Source: Salinisphaera sp963835375 (GTDB lineage Bacteria; Pseudomonadota; Gammaproteobacteria; Nevskiales; Salinisphaeraceae). From it: a stretch of 64,000 nt of DNA. The notes under the pieces are model-generated. The model was not told the DNA's origin. It saw only the letters and a list, made by a program, of their open reading frames with translations, and made no database searches. The stretch is from positions 1 to 64,000 of the forward strand of contig CAWIGB010000036.1 of NCBI GenBank assembly GCA_963835375.1, read 5' to 3'. Shown here one piece after another: positions 8,458 through 17,030 of the stretch. Position 1 is the stretch's first letter. The number at the start of each line of letters is the position of its first letter. The translations under genes and the position numbers were made by a program.

Positions 8458-8913
8458 CTACAACAACCCGTAGCTGCCGCCAGTGGCGATCGCGATGATC
8501 AGCAGCCCGATCCACAGACTGGCCGTGGCGAACAGGCGCAGCTGGTTCATGGCCCGGCCGGCGTCGGCCAGTGCCCCGGCCGCCAGCGCGGCGCGCACCC
8601 GTTTCCAGGGCGCGAAGAACATGTGCGCATAAAGCGCCATCATGACCCAGGCCAGTGCCTGCATGATGTTGATGTAGGGCGGCACTACGGCGATACCGCC
8701 GAGCAGACCGGTCATGGCATAACCGGTGATCAGCAGGGTGAAGATCGCGATCCATATCCATAGAAAGAATCGGCCCAGCGCCACCGACAACAGCGGCAGC
8801 CGCTCGCCCAGCGGCACCGACGACGCAGCGGGCCGCAGCACGCCGACCAGAAAGAAAAGGCCGCCGACCCAGATGGTGGCAGCCAGCGAATGCAGGGCGA
8901 TGAGATAGGCCAT
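8458..8913 (-). CDS. Four-helix membrane protein, CopD-like
   Basis: This 151-residue protein has about four membrane helices. It opens with LHSLAATIWVGGLFFL, the His-x6-WVGG pattern of the CopD/membrane-redox family, and has LYAHMFFAPWKR in the middle. The start is ATG at 8913; a longer in-frame extension upstream reads like non-coding sequence. It sits 66 bp upstream of purC on the same strand. Function is unknown; heme or copper binding is only a family association. Confidence 0.7.
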   Translation of the reverse strand: MAYLIALHSLAATIWVGGLFFLVGVLRPAASSVPLGERLPLLSVALGRFFLWIWIAIFTLLITGYAMTGLLGGIAVVPPYINIMQALAWVMMALYAHMFFAPWKRVRAALAAGALADAGRAMNQLRLFATASLWIGLLIIAIATGGSYGLL

Positions 8914-9076
8914 TCGAATTCCCGAGTCGATCTGCGCCCCCGGGCGGGCCGCCGCGGGCCGGCCAGGCACAGGATCGCGAAAAAGAGCAGTGCGACGGCT
9001 TGACGCCGGGCCGTCCATGTCAGAGCGTACCGAAGCCAGCAGGTGCAATCCACGGTTATCAAGCGGGCCTATTGCC

Positions 9077-9775
9077 ATGAGTCGATCCCCCTTCACCCCC
9101 CTGATCGCGCCCTCGATCCTGTCCGCCGACATGGCGGCACTCGGCGACGAGTGCGAAGCGGTCATCGCCGCCGGCGCCGACTGGATCCATTTCGATGTGA
9201 TGGACAACCACTACGTGCCGAATCTCACCTTCGGCCCGCCGGTATGCGCGGCGCTGGCCCGGCGCCTGTCGCGCTCGCATCCGGACGTACCGATCGACGT
9301 GCACCTGATGTGCGAGCCGGTGGATGACCTGATTCGCGGCTTTGCCGATGCCGGCGCGGCCTCGATCACCTTTCATCCCGAGGCCACGCGTCACGTCGAT
9401 CGCAGCCTGGCGCTCGCACGCGATCTCGGCTGCAAGACCGGACTGGTGTTCAATCCGGCCACCTCGCTGGAATGGCTGAAGTACGTGCTCGACAAGATCG
9501 ATATCATCCAGATCATGTCGGTGAACCCCGGTTTCGGCGGCCAGTCGTTCATCCCGGAGTCGCTGGCGAAGATCGCCGAAGCACGCGATATCATCGATAC
9601 GGTGGTGGCCGGCAGCGACCGCGAGATCCGCATCGAGGTCGATGGCGGTGTGAAGGCGGACAACATCGGCGAGATTGCCGCAGCGGGCGCCGATACCTTC
9701 GTCGCCGGTTCGGCGATTTTCGGCCAGGATGATTACGCTCGCATCATCGATCGGATGAAACAGGCGATCGGCTGA
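9077..9775 (+). CDS. rpe: Ribulose-phosphate 3-epimerase
   Basis: It interconverts ribulose 5-phosphate and xylulose 5-phosphate in the pentose phosphate pathway. The 232-residue TIM barrel shows IAPSILSAD, the metal-site DWIHFDVMDNHYVPN, IDVHLM, MSVNPGFGGQSF and the final VDGGVK and FVAGSAIFG. ATG 9077 fits the family N-terminus. The gene diverges from the CopD-like gene and precedes a SorC regulator, but is probably a housekeeping copy. Confidence 0.96.
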   Translation: MSRSPFTPLIAPSILSADMAALGDECEAVIAAGADWIHFDVMDNHYVPNLTFGPPVCAALARRLSRSHPDVPIDVHLMCEPVDDLIRGFADAGAASITFHPEATRHVDRSLALARDLGCKTGLVFNPATSLEWLKYVLDKIDIIQIMSVNPGFGGQSFIPESLAKIAEARDIIDTVVAGSDREIRIEVDGGVKADNIGEIAAAGADTFVAGSAIFGQDDYARIIDRMKQAIG

Positions 9776-9864
9776 AAGCGGCCGTGGCATGCAACCGCCC
9801 TGCGTTCGCCTGAGCGACAGCGGCAACCCATGCCTCATCATGCTGCCGGACGAGGACACACGAA

Positions 9865-10851
9865 TTGAAAGAGAACAAAGGCCGCGCCCGTTCTTCCATC
9901 GGCCGACGCCGGTCCGGCGCGATGAGCCGTGAAGATCAGCGTATCCGCGTCGCCTGGTTCTACTACATAGAGGGCCTCACCCAGAACGAGGTGGCCAAAC
10001 GAGTGGGACTGAGCCGCCCGCTGGTGAACCAGATTCTCGCGAGCTGTCGCGCCGAAGGGCTGATCCAGATCCGTCTGGACTCGGATATCAGCAGCTGTAC
10101 CCGGCTGGCCGGCGAGCTGATTTCCCGTTTCGGTCTCCTGGACGCCGTGGTCACGCCGGCGCCGGCCCACCCCGAGAATCTCGCTCGTACCATCGGACTG
10201 CAGGCGGGCTTCTATCTGAGCGATCAACTCAGCCACGATCTGCAGATCGCCATCGGCTGGGGCGAGACGTTATGGCACAGCCTCAAGGGCGTGGAGCGTC
10301 AGAATCTCCGCAACTCGTCAATCTCGTCGATGCTGGGCGGGCTGACGCGCTACGCCGAAATCAGCGCCTACGAAACCGCCACCCGGCTGGCCGATATGCT
10401 TTCCGCCCATTGTTATTACCTGGCGGCACCGGTTTATACCGACGATGCAAAGACACGCGACCTGTTCGTGAACCAGCCGATGCTGCAGGAAGTGTTCTCG
10501 CGCGTGCGCTCGGCCGATATCGCCTTGTGCAGCGTCGGTCAGATGGATGCACAGGCCACCCTGCATCGCCTGGAACTGGTCGGCGAAGACGATCTGGCCG
10601 ATCTGACGGCTCATCACGCCGTGGGCGATCTGCTCGGGCACTATCTCGATGCCGAGGGCAACGTAGTGGACTGTGATCTGAACTCGCGGGTCGTGGCGGC
10701 GCATCCCGCCGATCTGCGCAATATCGAGCGCGTCGTACTGGCGTCGGGCGGCCAGACGAAGGTGGAGATCATCAATGCGGTACTCCGGGCACGCTATGCC
10801 AACGTGCTGGTGACCGACGAAGAAACCGCGGAACTCCTGTGCGAGATTTGA
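9865..10851 (+). CDS. SorC-family transcriptional regulator
   Basis: This is a sugar- or sugar-phosphate-responsive regulator. Residues about 20-70 form a helix-turn-helix (YYIEGLTQNEVAKRVGLSRP), and about 85-328 form the SorC effector domain, related to phosphosugar isomerases (IAIGWGETLWHSL). The start is TTG at 9865, with GAGGA at 9852-9856 spaced 8 nt upstream; the internal ATG at 9922 has no binding site. The regulator gene precedes the PfkB kinase gene and is the natural candidate to bind the motif shared by the promoters at 10983, 16880 and 21982. Confidence 0.88.
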   Translation: MKENKGRARSSIGRRRSGAMSREDQRIRVAWFYYIEGLTQNEVAKRVGLSRPLVNQILASCRAEGLIQIRLDSDISSCTRLAGELISRFGLLDAVVTPAPAHPENLARTIGLQAGFYLSDQLSHDLQIAIGWGETLWHSLKGVERQNLRNSSISSMLGGLTRYAEISAYETATRLADMLSAHCYYLAAPVYTDDAKTRDLFVNQPMLQEVFSRVRSADIALCSVGQMDAQATLHRLELVGEDDLADLTAHHAVGDLLGHYLDAEGNVVDCDLNSRVVAAHPADLRNIERVVLASGGQTKVEIINAVLRARYANVLVTDEETAELLCEI

Positions 10852-10884
10852 ACGGTAGGGACAAGGGTATAAATCGACCATCCC

Positions 10885-10906
10885 GGCCGGCGGCCGCTAG
10901 CCGGCC
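10885..10906 (+). terminator. GC-rich hairpin after the SorC gene
   Basis: GGCCGGC (10885-10891) and GCCGGCC (10900-10906) form a 7-bp stem with an 8-nt loop, 34 bp after the SorC stop. There is no U-tract, so this is at best a weak terminator. Confidence 0.35.
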
Positions 10907-10959
10907 AGCCGTTTCCCGTGCCCCGGGTGGCATGCAACCGGGCCAACCGGATTCGCGTG

Positions 10960-10988
10960 TTGACAGCCACCGGGAAACTTTATTTACT
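10960..10988 (+). promoter_or_regulatory. Promoter of the PfkB kinase gene
   Basis: A perfect -35 box TTGACA (10960-10965) lies 17 bp from a -10-like TTTACT (10983-10988, 4 of 6). Transcription would start about 90 nt before the kinase ATG. The -10 box lies inside the regulatory motif at 10979-11015, which suggests repression. Confidence 0.65.
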
Positions 10989-11015
10989 AATGATAAATAA
11001 AATAACAAAAGAATA
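10979..11015 (+). promoter_or_regulatory. Probable SorC operator, kinase copy
   Basis: TTTATTTA (10979-10986) and TAAATAAA (10994-11001) are a perfect 8-bp inverted repeat spaced by 7 bp over the -10 box. Bases 10983-11015 match the motif upstream of the COG4091 gene (minus strand, 16880-16848) at 22 of 33 positions, including TACT, GATAAA and CAAAAG at identical spacing. This stretch is strikingly AT-rich in a GC-rich locus. Confidence 0.6.
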
Positions 11016-11087
11016 ATCGAGCATCGTTCCACTCTGGTGCAAGCGGCATGCCCGAGCGTGAGGTGCAGACTGAGGAGTGACACCGTC

Positions 11088-12065
11088 ATGCGATACGACC
11101 TGACCTCGATGGGCTTTTTCACCTTCGATTGCCTGGGCCGCCCTGTCTCCGATTTGCCTCCCGGCGGTGGCACTTACTTCATCGACGAAATCACCCTTGC
11201 CGTCTCCGGCGCGGCGGGCAGCGCCTCGATCGCGGCCAGCCGCTACGGGCTGAAGACACTCGCAGTCGGCGGCGTCGGCAACGACTTGATGGGCGACTGG
11301 GTACTGCAACGGCTGGCGCATTTCGGCGTCGATACCTCAACGATGCAGCGCTGCCCGGGCGCGGGCACCTCGTCGTCGATCGTCACGACACGGCCCAACG
11401 GCGACCGCCCCGCGTTGCACATGAGAGGGGCGACGGCCCATTTCGAGGTGACCGAGGCGATGCGCGATCAGGTCCTGGATTGCCGGGTCCTGCTGCTCGG
11501 CGGGGTCGGGCTCATGGATCGCATGGACGGCACGCCGAATGTCGAACTGTTCCGAGAAGCCAAGCGCCGCGGCTGCATCACCCTCTTGGACGTATTCGCG
11601 AGCCGGCCCGAGGATCTGGATCTCATCGAGGGGCTGATGCCCTACACCGACTATTTTCTGCCCTCGATCGAGGAGGCGGCCGCTTTGTCCGGCAAGCAGC
11701 AGCACGAAGAGATCGCCGCATTCTTTCTGGATCGCGGTGTCGGCTGCGTCACGCTGACCATGGGCGCGCAAGGCGCTTATTATCATCACGCTGACGGCAC
11801 GCGCTTCCATCAGCCGCCATTCGGGGTCGAGGTGGTGTGTACCTGTGGCTGCGGTGATGTCTTCAATGCCGGCTTCGCTGCCGGCCTCTGCCACGGTCTC
11901 GACGCACAGGACACCGTCCGTTTCGCCCAGGCAACCTCGGCCCTGAACGCCACCGGGCTGGGCTCGCAGGCCGGGGTGCAGTCCTACGCGCACACACTCG
12001 AGATCATGAACAACTGGCCGGTTCGGACCCCACCGACCAGCGCGACTTCCACGCTGGAGACCTGA
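11088..12065 (+). CDS. PfkB-family carbohydrate kinase with altered motifs
   Basis: It should phosphorylate a sugar, ketose or polyol imported by the neighbouring ABC system. The 325-residue fold is ribokinase-like, with VGGVGNDLMGDWV near 60-72 and the catalytic loop at 254-257. That loop reads GCGD instead of the usual GAGD, keeping the catalytic Asp257, and sits in a Cys-rich stretch CTCGCGDVF. The first substrate motif, normally GG-x2-N, reads SGAAGSAS near 40-47. The start is ATG 11088 with GAGGAG at 11072-11077. The gene converges on the E2 gene. Its substrate is unknown. Confidence 0.85.
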   Translation: MRYDLTSMGFFTFDCLGRPVSDLPPGGGTYFIDEITLAVSGAAGSASIAASRYGLKTLAVGGVGNDLMGDWVLQRLAHFGVDTSTMQRCPGAGTSSSIVTTRPNGDRPALHMRGATAHFEVTEAMRDQVLDCRVLLLGGVGLMDRMDGTPNVELFREAKRRGCITLLDVFASRPEDLDLIEGLMPYTDYFLPSIEEAAALSGKQQHEEIAAFFLDRGVGCVTLTMGAQGAYYHHADGTRFHQPPFGVEVVCTCGCGDVFNAGFAAGLCHGLDAQDTVRFAQATSALNATGLGSQAGVQSYAHTLEIMNNWPVRTPPTSATSTLET

Positions 12066-12138
12066 ATCGCCGGGCTTGCGGCCCGCGGGTTACGCCCACA
12101 GCCCCGCATTTACGATGCATGGGCGGCCTCGAAGCGGG

Positions 12139-13401
12139 TTACAGCAGTAGCGACCAGTGCCGGGCGCGCTCGGCCAGATCGGCCAGAAAACGCGCGCCGT
12201 CGACGCCGTCGGCCGCCCGATGGTCGACCGACAAGGTAGCCGAAATCACGGTCTTCGGCTTCCACTCGCCCTCGGTCCACTCGGGCACCGTACGACGCCG
12301 GCCCAAGGCGATGATCGCCGACTGCGGCGCGTTGATGATGGCGTTGAAGCGGTCGATGCCGTACATGCCGAGGTTGGATACGGTGAACGTGCCGCCGGTC
12401 ATTTCGTCGGCCGTCAGTTGCCGGCCGACGGCGCGGCGGGTCAGCGCCCGGTAACGCTCTGCGAATATCTTGAACGGCAGCCGATGGGCATCACGAATGA
12501 CCGGCACCACCAGCCCGCCCTTGCCGGCGACGGCCACGCCCAGGTGAACCTGGTGCTGAAGCTCTAGCTGATCGCTGCCGATCAGCCGACCGTTGAGGCG
12601 CGGGTGCTCGCTCAGGGTGCGCGCGATGGCGAAACACAGCAGGCAACCGAGACTCGGCTTGTGCTCGTGCCGCGCCGCGAGTTCGGTGCGCAAGCCAAGC
12701 AGTGCGTCGATATCCAGCTCCCGTTCGAGATAGAAGTGCGGAATATCGCGGAAGCTGCGCTGGGTGCGTTCGCCGGTCAGCTGCTGGATACGGCTCAAGA
12801 CGACGGTTTCGTTTACGCTGGATGCGTCCTGTCGCCGTTTTTCGACCGCCGTATCGGCCGGCGCCGCGGCAACAGCGCGGACATCCGCCTGGTAGACCAC
12901 GCCACCAGGGCCGCTGCCGGCCACGTCACGAACGTCCAGCCCCGCGGCGGCGGCCTCGCGTCGGGCCGCCGGCGAGGCCAGGCCGCGACCGGCGCCGAGC
13001 TGATCGGTCGCGGGCGCGGCCTCGGGTTCAGGCTCGGGCGCGCGATCGGCGTCCGAAACGGCCGTCGGTTCGTCGCTCGAATCAGAAGCCGCGGGCGCCC
13101 CGGACGAGGCAGGCTCGGCGGCCTCATCGGCCGCCGCACCGGGCAACGCCGGCGCATGCTCATCTTCCGACACGATCCAGGCCAACGGCTCGCCGACGGC
13201 GATCACGTCACCCTGCTTGCCGCGCAGCCGGCGGATCACCCCGGCCTCCTCGGCCTCCAGATCGTGGTTGGTCTTGTCGGTTTCGATCGTGAGGATCGGA
13301 TCGCCCTTGGCGACATGATCGCCCTCGGCCACCAGCCATTCGACCACGGTCACCTCGGCCAGATCCATGCCGAGGTGCGGAACTTCGACCAGCACGGCCA
13401 T
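12139..13401 (-). CDS. Dihydrolipoamide acyltransferase (E2) of a 2-oxoacid or acetoin dehydrogenase complex
   Basis: It transfers the acyl group from lipoate to CoA. Domain order over 420 residues: lipoyl domain 1-77 with the lipoylated Lys43 in ETDKTN; an Ala/Glu/Pro/Asp-rich linker about 85-145; a peripheral-subunit-binding domain about 150-185 (SPAARREAAAAGLDV); and the catalytic domain to the end with active-site DHRAADG near 393-399. Its ATG overlaps the E1beta stop (TGATG). No E3 gene is nearby, so a general lipoamide dehydrogenase from elsewhere is probably used. Confidence 0.92.
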   Translation of the reverse strand: MAVLVEVPHLGMDLAEVTVVEWLVAEGDHVAKGDPILTIETDKTNHDLEAEEAGVIRRLRGKQGDVIAVGEPLAWIVSEDEHAPALPGAAADEAAEPASSGAPAASDSSDEPTAVSDADRAPEPEPEAAPATDQLGAGRGLASPAARREAAAAGLDVRDVAGSGPGGVVYQADVRAVAAAPADTAVEKRRQDASSVNETVVLSRIQQLTGERTQRSFRDIPHFYLERELDIDALLGLRTELAARHEHKPSLGCLLCFAIARTLSEHPRLNGRLIGSDQLELQHQVHLGVAVAGKGGLVVPVIRDAHRLPFKIFAERYRALTRRAVGRQLTADEMTGGTFTVSNLGMYGIDRFNAIINAPQSAIIALGRRRTVPEWTEGEWKPKTVISATLSVDHRAADGVDGARFLADLAERARHWSLLL

Positions 13402-14402
13402 CAGACGTACCGCCCCGGATCGTTGGCCAGCACCTGGGTCACGGCCTCGACGATGCGCTCCGGCGATGGCCGGATCGAGGCTTCGAGGCGCTTGTTGTAG
13501 GGGATCGGCGTATCCGCGCAGGCCACGCGCGCGGGCGCCCGGTCCAGGGCATAGAACGCCGGGCCCTCGGTGACTCGCGTGATCAGTTCGCCGCCCCAGC
13601 CGCCGGTACGCACATCTTCCTCGACCACCACCAGGCGACCGGTCTTGCGCACCGACTCGCACACACGATCACTGTCCATCGGTGCCAGGCTCAGCAGATT
13701 GATCACCTCGGCGTCGATGTTCTGCCCGGCCAGCGTTTCGGCCGCCTCGAGGGCGTAGTTGTGCATCAGACCGGCCGCGGCCACCGTGACGTCGCGGCCT
13801 TCACGCGTGCAGCGCGCCCGCCCGATTTCATAGGTTTCGGGCTCATCCGGCAGGCTGCCCTTGGTGTTGTAGAGCAGTTTGTGTTCGTAGAACAACACTG
13901 GATTGGGGTCGGCCATGGCGGCGCGAAACAGCCCCTGCGCATCGGCCGGGGTGGACGGCATCACCACCCGCAGGCCGGGCACGTGCACGAACCAGGCTTC
14001 CAGCGACTGGCTGTGCTGGGCCGCCGCGCCAGTGCCGGCCCCGCCGGGCGTACGCAATACCAGCGGTACCGACGCCGCGCCACCGAACATGTAGCGCAGT
14101 TTGGCCGCCTGGTTCACCAGCTGGTCCATGCAATGGGTGATGAAATCCGAAAACTGGATCTCGACGATCGGCCGCATGCCCATGACCGCCGCGCCGATCG
14201 CCAGGCCGGTGAACCCGGCTTCGGACAACGGCGTGTCGAGCACGCGATCGGTGCCGAATTCCTCGACCAGGCCACGGCTGACGCCGAAGGCCCCGCCATA
14301 GACGCCCACGTCCTCGCCGAGCAGAAACGCTTCCTCGTTGGCCGCAAGCGTTTCCCGCAGCACCGCCGTCATCGCTTCGCGGAAAGTGATCGCGTCAGGC
14401 AT
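13401..14402 (-). CDS. Acetoin/pyruvate dehydrogenase-like E1 beta subunit
   Basis: This is the 333-residue beta half of the thiamine-diphosphate E1. Visible family features are LLGEDVGVYGGAFGVSRGL near the N-terminus, the TPLSEAGFTGLAIGAA stretch and QHSQSLEAWFVHVPGL. The start is ATG 14402 because GGAGG at 14413-14409 is 6 nt away; the ATG two codons earlier touches that site. It overlaps the E1alpha gene by 8 bp and the E2 start by 1 bp, so the three are tightly coupled. Confidence 0.92.
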   Translation of the reverse strand: MPDAITFREAMTAVLRETLAANEEAFLLGEDVGVYGGAFGVSRGLVEEFGTDRVLDTPLSEAGFTGLAIGAAVMGMRPIVEIQFSDFITHCMDQLVNQAAKLRYMFGGAASVPLVLRTPGGAGTGAAAQHSQSLEAWFVHVPGLRVVMPSTPADAQGLFRAAMADPNPVLFYEHKLLYNTKGSLPDEPETYEIGRARCTREGRDVTVAAAGLMHNYALEAAETLAGQNIDAEVINLLSLAPMDSDRVCESVRKTGRLVVVEEDVRTGGWGGELITRVTEGPAFYALDRAPARVACADTPIPYNKRLEASIRPSPERIVEAVTQVLANDPGRYV

Positions 14403-15399
14403 AGACATCCTCCAGCGCGCTGGACAACTCGGGCTCGGGATCGCGCTCGGCGCGGGCGAACGCCTGCTCGACCCGGTCAGCCGCCGCATCCGCCAGGGCC
14501 TGGCTGCGGTTTTCATCGAGCACACCGCGCTCGATCAATGTCCGGATAGTGCGTTCGATGGGATCGTTGGCGCGCCACTCGGCGATTTCCTCGCGCGTGC
14601 GATAACGATTGGCATCGCTCTTGGAATGCCCGAGGTAGCGGTAGGTCATCGTCTCGATCAAGGCCGGGCCGGTGCCGCGGCAGCCGTTCATCAAGCGCGC
14701 GCCCGCCGTGTACACCGCCTCCAGATCCATGCCGTCCACCGCTTCGGCCGGCATGCCATAGCTGGCCGCACGGCCCGCTATGCTGCCGCCGGCGGTCGCC
14801 TTTTCTGCCGAAAGGGACATGGCGTACTGGTTGTTCTCGCACACGAACAGCACCGGCAGGTGCCACACCGCCGCCAGATTCAGCGTTTCGTTGAAGATGC
14901 CTTCCTGGACCGCGCCATCGCCGAAAAAACAGATCGCGACGTGATCCTGGGCCCGCTGCTTGAAGGCGAAGGCGGCACCACAGGCGATACCCATGCTGCC
15001 GCCCACGATGCCGTTGGCTCCGAGCATGCCGGCTTCGACGTCGGCGATATGCATGCTGCCGCCCTTGCCGCCGCAGTAGCCGGTGGCCTTGCCCAGCAGT
15101 TCCGCCGCCATGCGGTACGGATCCAGGCCAAAGGCAATGGCGTGCCCGTGGCCGCGATGCGTGCCGGTGATCACGTCGCCGTCATGGCGGTGAGCCAGCG
15201 TGCCGACCGCGCACGCCTCCTGTCCGACGCAGAAATGCGCCGTCCCGTGCATGGCCCCCTTGGCATACAACTTGTCCACTTTCTCGTCGAAGGCACGAAT
15301 CAACTGCATCTGCTCCAGCAGCGCCAGTTGACGTTCGGCCGGCAACGCCGACAGCGTGGGCGCGGTGTTTGCGGACGCGTCTTTTTTCCGGGTCGCCAT
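14395..15399 (-). CDS. Acetoin/pyruvate dehydrogenase-like E1 alpha subunit
   Basis: This is the thiamine-diphosphate-binding subunit of E1 (334 residues). The cofactor motif runs from GDG at 160-162 to NN at 189-190. The segment ATGYCGGKGGSMHIAD followed by GMLGANGIVGG is the pattern of AcoA-type and related pyruvate E1alpha proteins. ATG 15399 starts 16 nt after the COG4091 gene. Whether the substrate is acetoin, pyruvate or another hydroxyketone cannot be decided; the locus context argues for a catabolic substrate other than pyruvate. Confidence 0.92.
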   Translation of the reverse strand: MATRKKDASANTAPTLSALPAERQLALLEQMQLIRAFDEKVDKLYAKGAMHGTAHFCVGQEACAVGTLAHRHDGDVITGTHRGHGHAIAFGLDPYRMAAELLGKATGYCGGKGGSMHIADVEAGMLGANGIVGGSMGIACGAAFAFKQRAQDHVAICFFGDGAVQEGIFNETLNLAAVWHLPVLFVCENNQYAMSLSAEKATAGGSIAGRAASYGMPAEAVDGMDLEAVYTAGARLMNGCRGTGPALIETMTYRYLGHSKSDANRYRTREEIAEWRANDPIERTIRTLIERGVLDENRSQALADAAADRVEQAFARAERDPEPELSSALEDVYA

Positions 15400-15415
15400 G
15401 GTCAAGATCCTGCCG

Positions 15416-16732
15416 TCAGTTCGCGATGGGATCGAGCAGTTCGTCCTGCTCGTGCCGGAGACGCACGATCGGCTGATCGGCATCGGGCGTGCAATTGGCA
15501 TAGGTCAGATATTCGTTGGCCTTTATCGGCTGGGTCACCCGGGCCCCCTCGCAAAGACCAAGCGGGACGGCCCGATGCTTGCGGGCGTCGGCCGCCGACA
15601 GAATATTGCCGAAATAGGCATAGCCACCGATCGCATCCAGCGTCTCGCCGGGCGCCAGATCACGCTTGGCCACCGCGGTGGCCTCCGCATAGCGCTGTGG
15701 CAGCGGTTGCATGGCCGCCTTGTGATAGAGCACCGCTTCGGCCGCGGACAACGGCACTTCGAGGCTGGTGAGGTGATAGGGCCGATGAAACAGGTGATAC
15801 CAGCCCTTGCCCACGTGCAGGTCCTCGAGGCGTTCGCGAATCCGCGGGTGCCGTGTTTCGACGATCACGAACACCCCTGGCGCCACCCCGCGGCCGACCG
15901 AGAAATCCACCACGCCGCGTTGCGACAGCAGGCCGCCATCCTCGCGCGGGCACAGCCGGGCGGGCAGCTCGGACAAGCCGGCATCCACACCATGCATGCC
16001 GGGCACATCGGGCACGAGCCCGGTGGCGTTGGCGAGGGCCGCCATCTCGATCATGGTCTTGGAGCCGTCGACGAACTCGACCAGCATGCGCGGATTCATG
16101 TTGCGGCGCGCGGCTTCTTCCTCGTAATCCCGGGGCACGGCGTAGCGATCGAACTTGTTGTTCTTGCCCTTGCCGGCCGCGACGATCGGATAGCCGAGGC
16201 TGCGCACGAAGCGCACCAGCTCCATCGTGGCGCTGGGCTCGTCACCGGCACCGAGCGTGTAGACCACCCCGGCTTCGTCGGCACGGCGCTGTAGCAGCGG
16301 ACCGATGGTGACGTCGGTTTCCACGTTCATCAGTACCAGGTGCTTGCCATGCGCGAACGCATCGACGGCAAGCCGCGCGCCGAACGACGGCGAGCCCGTG
16401 GCATCGATGAGCACATCGATCGCCTCGCAGGTACAGGCGTCCCGATGGTTGGAGGTCAGCGCGATCCCGCCGTCGTCGATGATGCGCTGTACCGTGGCCG
16501 CGTCGCTGGTCTCGCGTCCGACGTCCGGCGCCAACCCCGCCACGGCGATCGCCTTGCGTGCCGCGGCCAGTTCCAATTCGACGATCACACCGATGCGGAT
16601 ACCGGGCATCAGGCTCACCTGGGTGACGATATCCGTCCCCATTTCACCAGTGCCCACAAGACCGATGGTGACGGGTCGCCCTTCACGCTCGCGGCGCTCC
16701 AGATCATCCAGAAGACTATGGCTGTCGCTCAT
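15416..16732 (-). CDS. SAF-domain NAD(P)-dependent oxidoreductase (homoserine-dehydrogenase-like, COG4091)
   Basis: This 438-residue enzyme has an N-terminal Rossmann domain (IGLVGTGEMG near 23-32), a middle part related to homoserine dehydrogenase (VVAAGKGKNNKFDRY-like stretch, YTLGAGDEPSATMEL) and a C-terminal SAF domain (KRDLAPGETLDAIGGY). Members of COG4091 are usually called predicted homoserine dehydrogenases but sit in carbohydrate or polyol loci. Oxidation or oxido-isomerisation of a small hydroxy acid or ketose is a better guess here. It is first in a four-gene unit with E1alpha, E1beta and E2, under its own promoter. Confidence 0.85.
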   Translation of the reverse strand: MSDSHSLLDDLERREREGRPVTIGLVGTGEMGTDIVTQVSLMPGIRIGVIVELELAAARKAIAVAGLAPDVGRETSDAATVQRIIDDGGIALTSNHRDACTCEAIDVLIDATGSPSFGARLAVDAFAHGKHLVLMNVETDVTIGPLLQRRADEAGVVYTLGAGDEPSATMELVRFVRSLGYPIVAAGKGKNNKFDRYAVPRDYEEEAARRNMNPRMLVEFVDGSKTMIEMAALANATGLVPDVPGMHGVDAGLSELPARLCPREDGGLLSQRGVVDFSVGRGVAPGVFVIVETRHPRIRERLEDLHVGKGWYHLFHRPYHLTSLEVPLSAAEAVLYHKAAMQPLPQRYAEATAVAKRDLAPGETLDAIGGYAYFGNILSAADARKHRAVPLGLCEGARVTQPIKANEYLTYANCTPDADQPIVRLRHEQDELLDPIAN

Positions 16733-16847
16733 TGACGTACTCCTGAAGAACAACCGGCCGCACGAGCGGGAACGCGACGCTTCGACTGACGCCACCTTGG
16801 CCCGCCTGCGAAGCCACGGCAGACGGTGGCCCTCACCAGACGCTGAA

Positions 16848-16903
16848 TTTACTTTTGATAACTCGTTTATCTTAAGTATCTTCGGCGTTGTATCGACTGT
16901 CAA
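16848..16903 (-). promoter_or_regulatory. Promoter and probable SorC operator of the COG4091-E1-E2 unit
   Basis: On the minus strand TTGACA (16903-16898) is followed after 17 bp by GATACT (16880-16875). The stretch 16880-16848 then carries TACT, GATAAA, TTATC and CAAAAG at the same spacing as the kinase promoter. GATAA-N5-TTATC forms an inverted repeat. The leader to the ATG at 16732 is about 135 nt. The remaining 16733-17030 gap shows no gene. Confidence 0.65.
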
Positions 16904-17030
16904 CTCCTCTGCAGCGCTTGCCGTGACGTGTATTCGCGAGCGCGCAGGACCATGCGAAACCGGGCAGACCCACCGCAGAAAACAGCGGTGCGACGCCCTG
17001 CAGGCGCGGCGCCAAAGCCCGGCGCTCGAT

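Noticed and set aside
8914..9207. N-terminal extension of the CopD-like protein
   Set aside because: The added residues are not membrane-like and overlap rpe; ATG 8913 gives the expected family start.
12066..12138. Terminator between the converging kinase and E2 genes
   Set aside because: Only a 5-bp CGGGC/GCCCG stem without U-tract is visible, too weak to list.
15416..16732. True homoserine dehydrogenase
   Set aside because: The C-terminal SAF domain and the sugar-locus context fit COG4091 rather than threonine biosynthesis.
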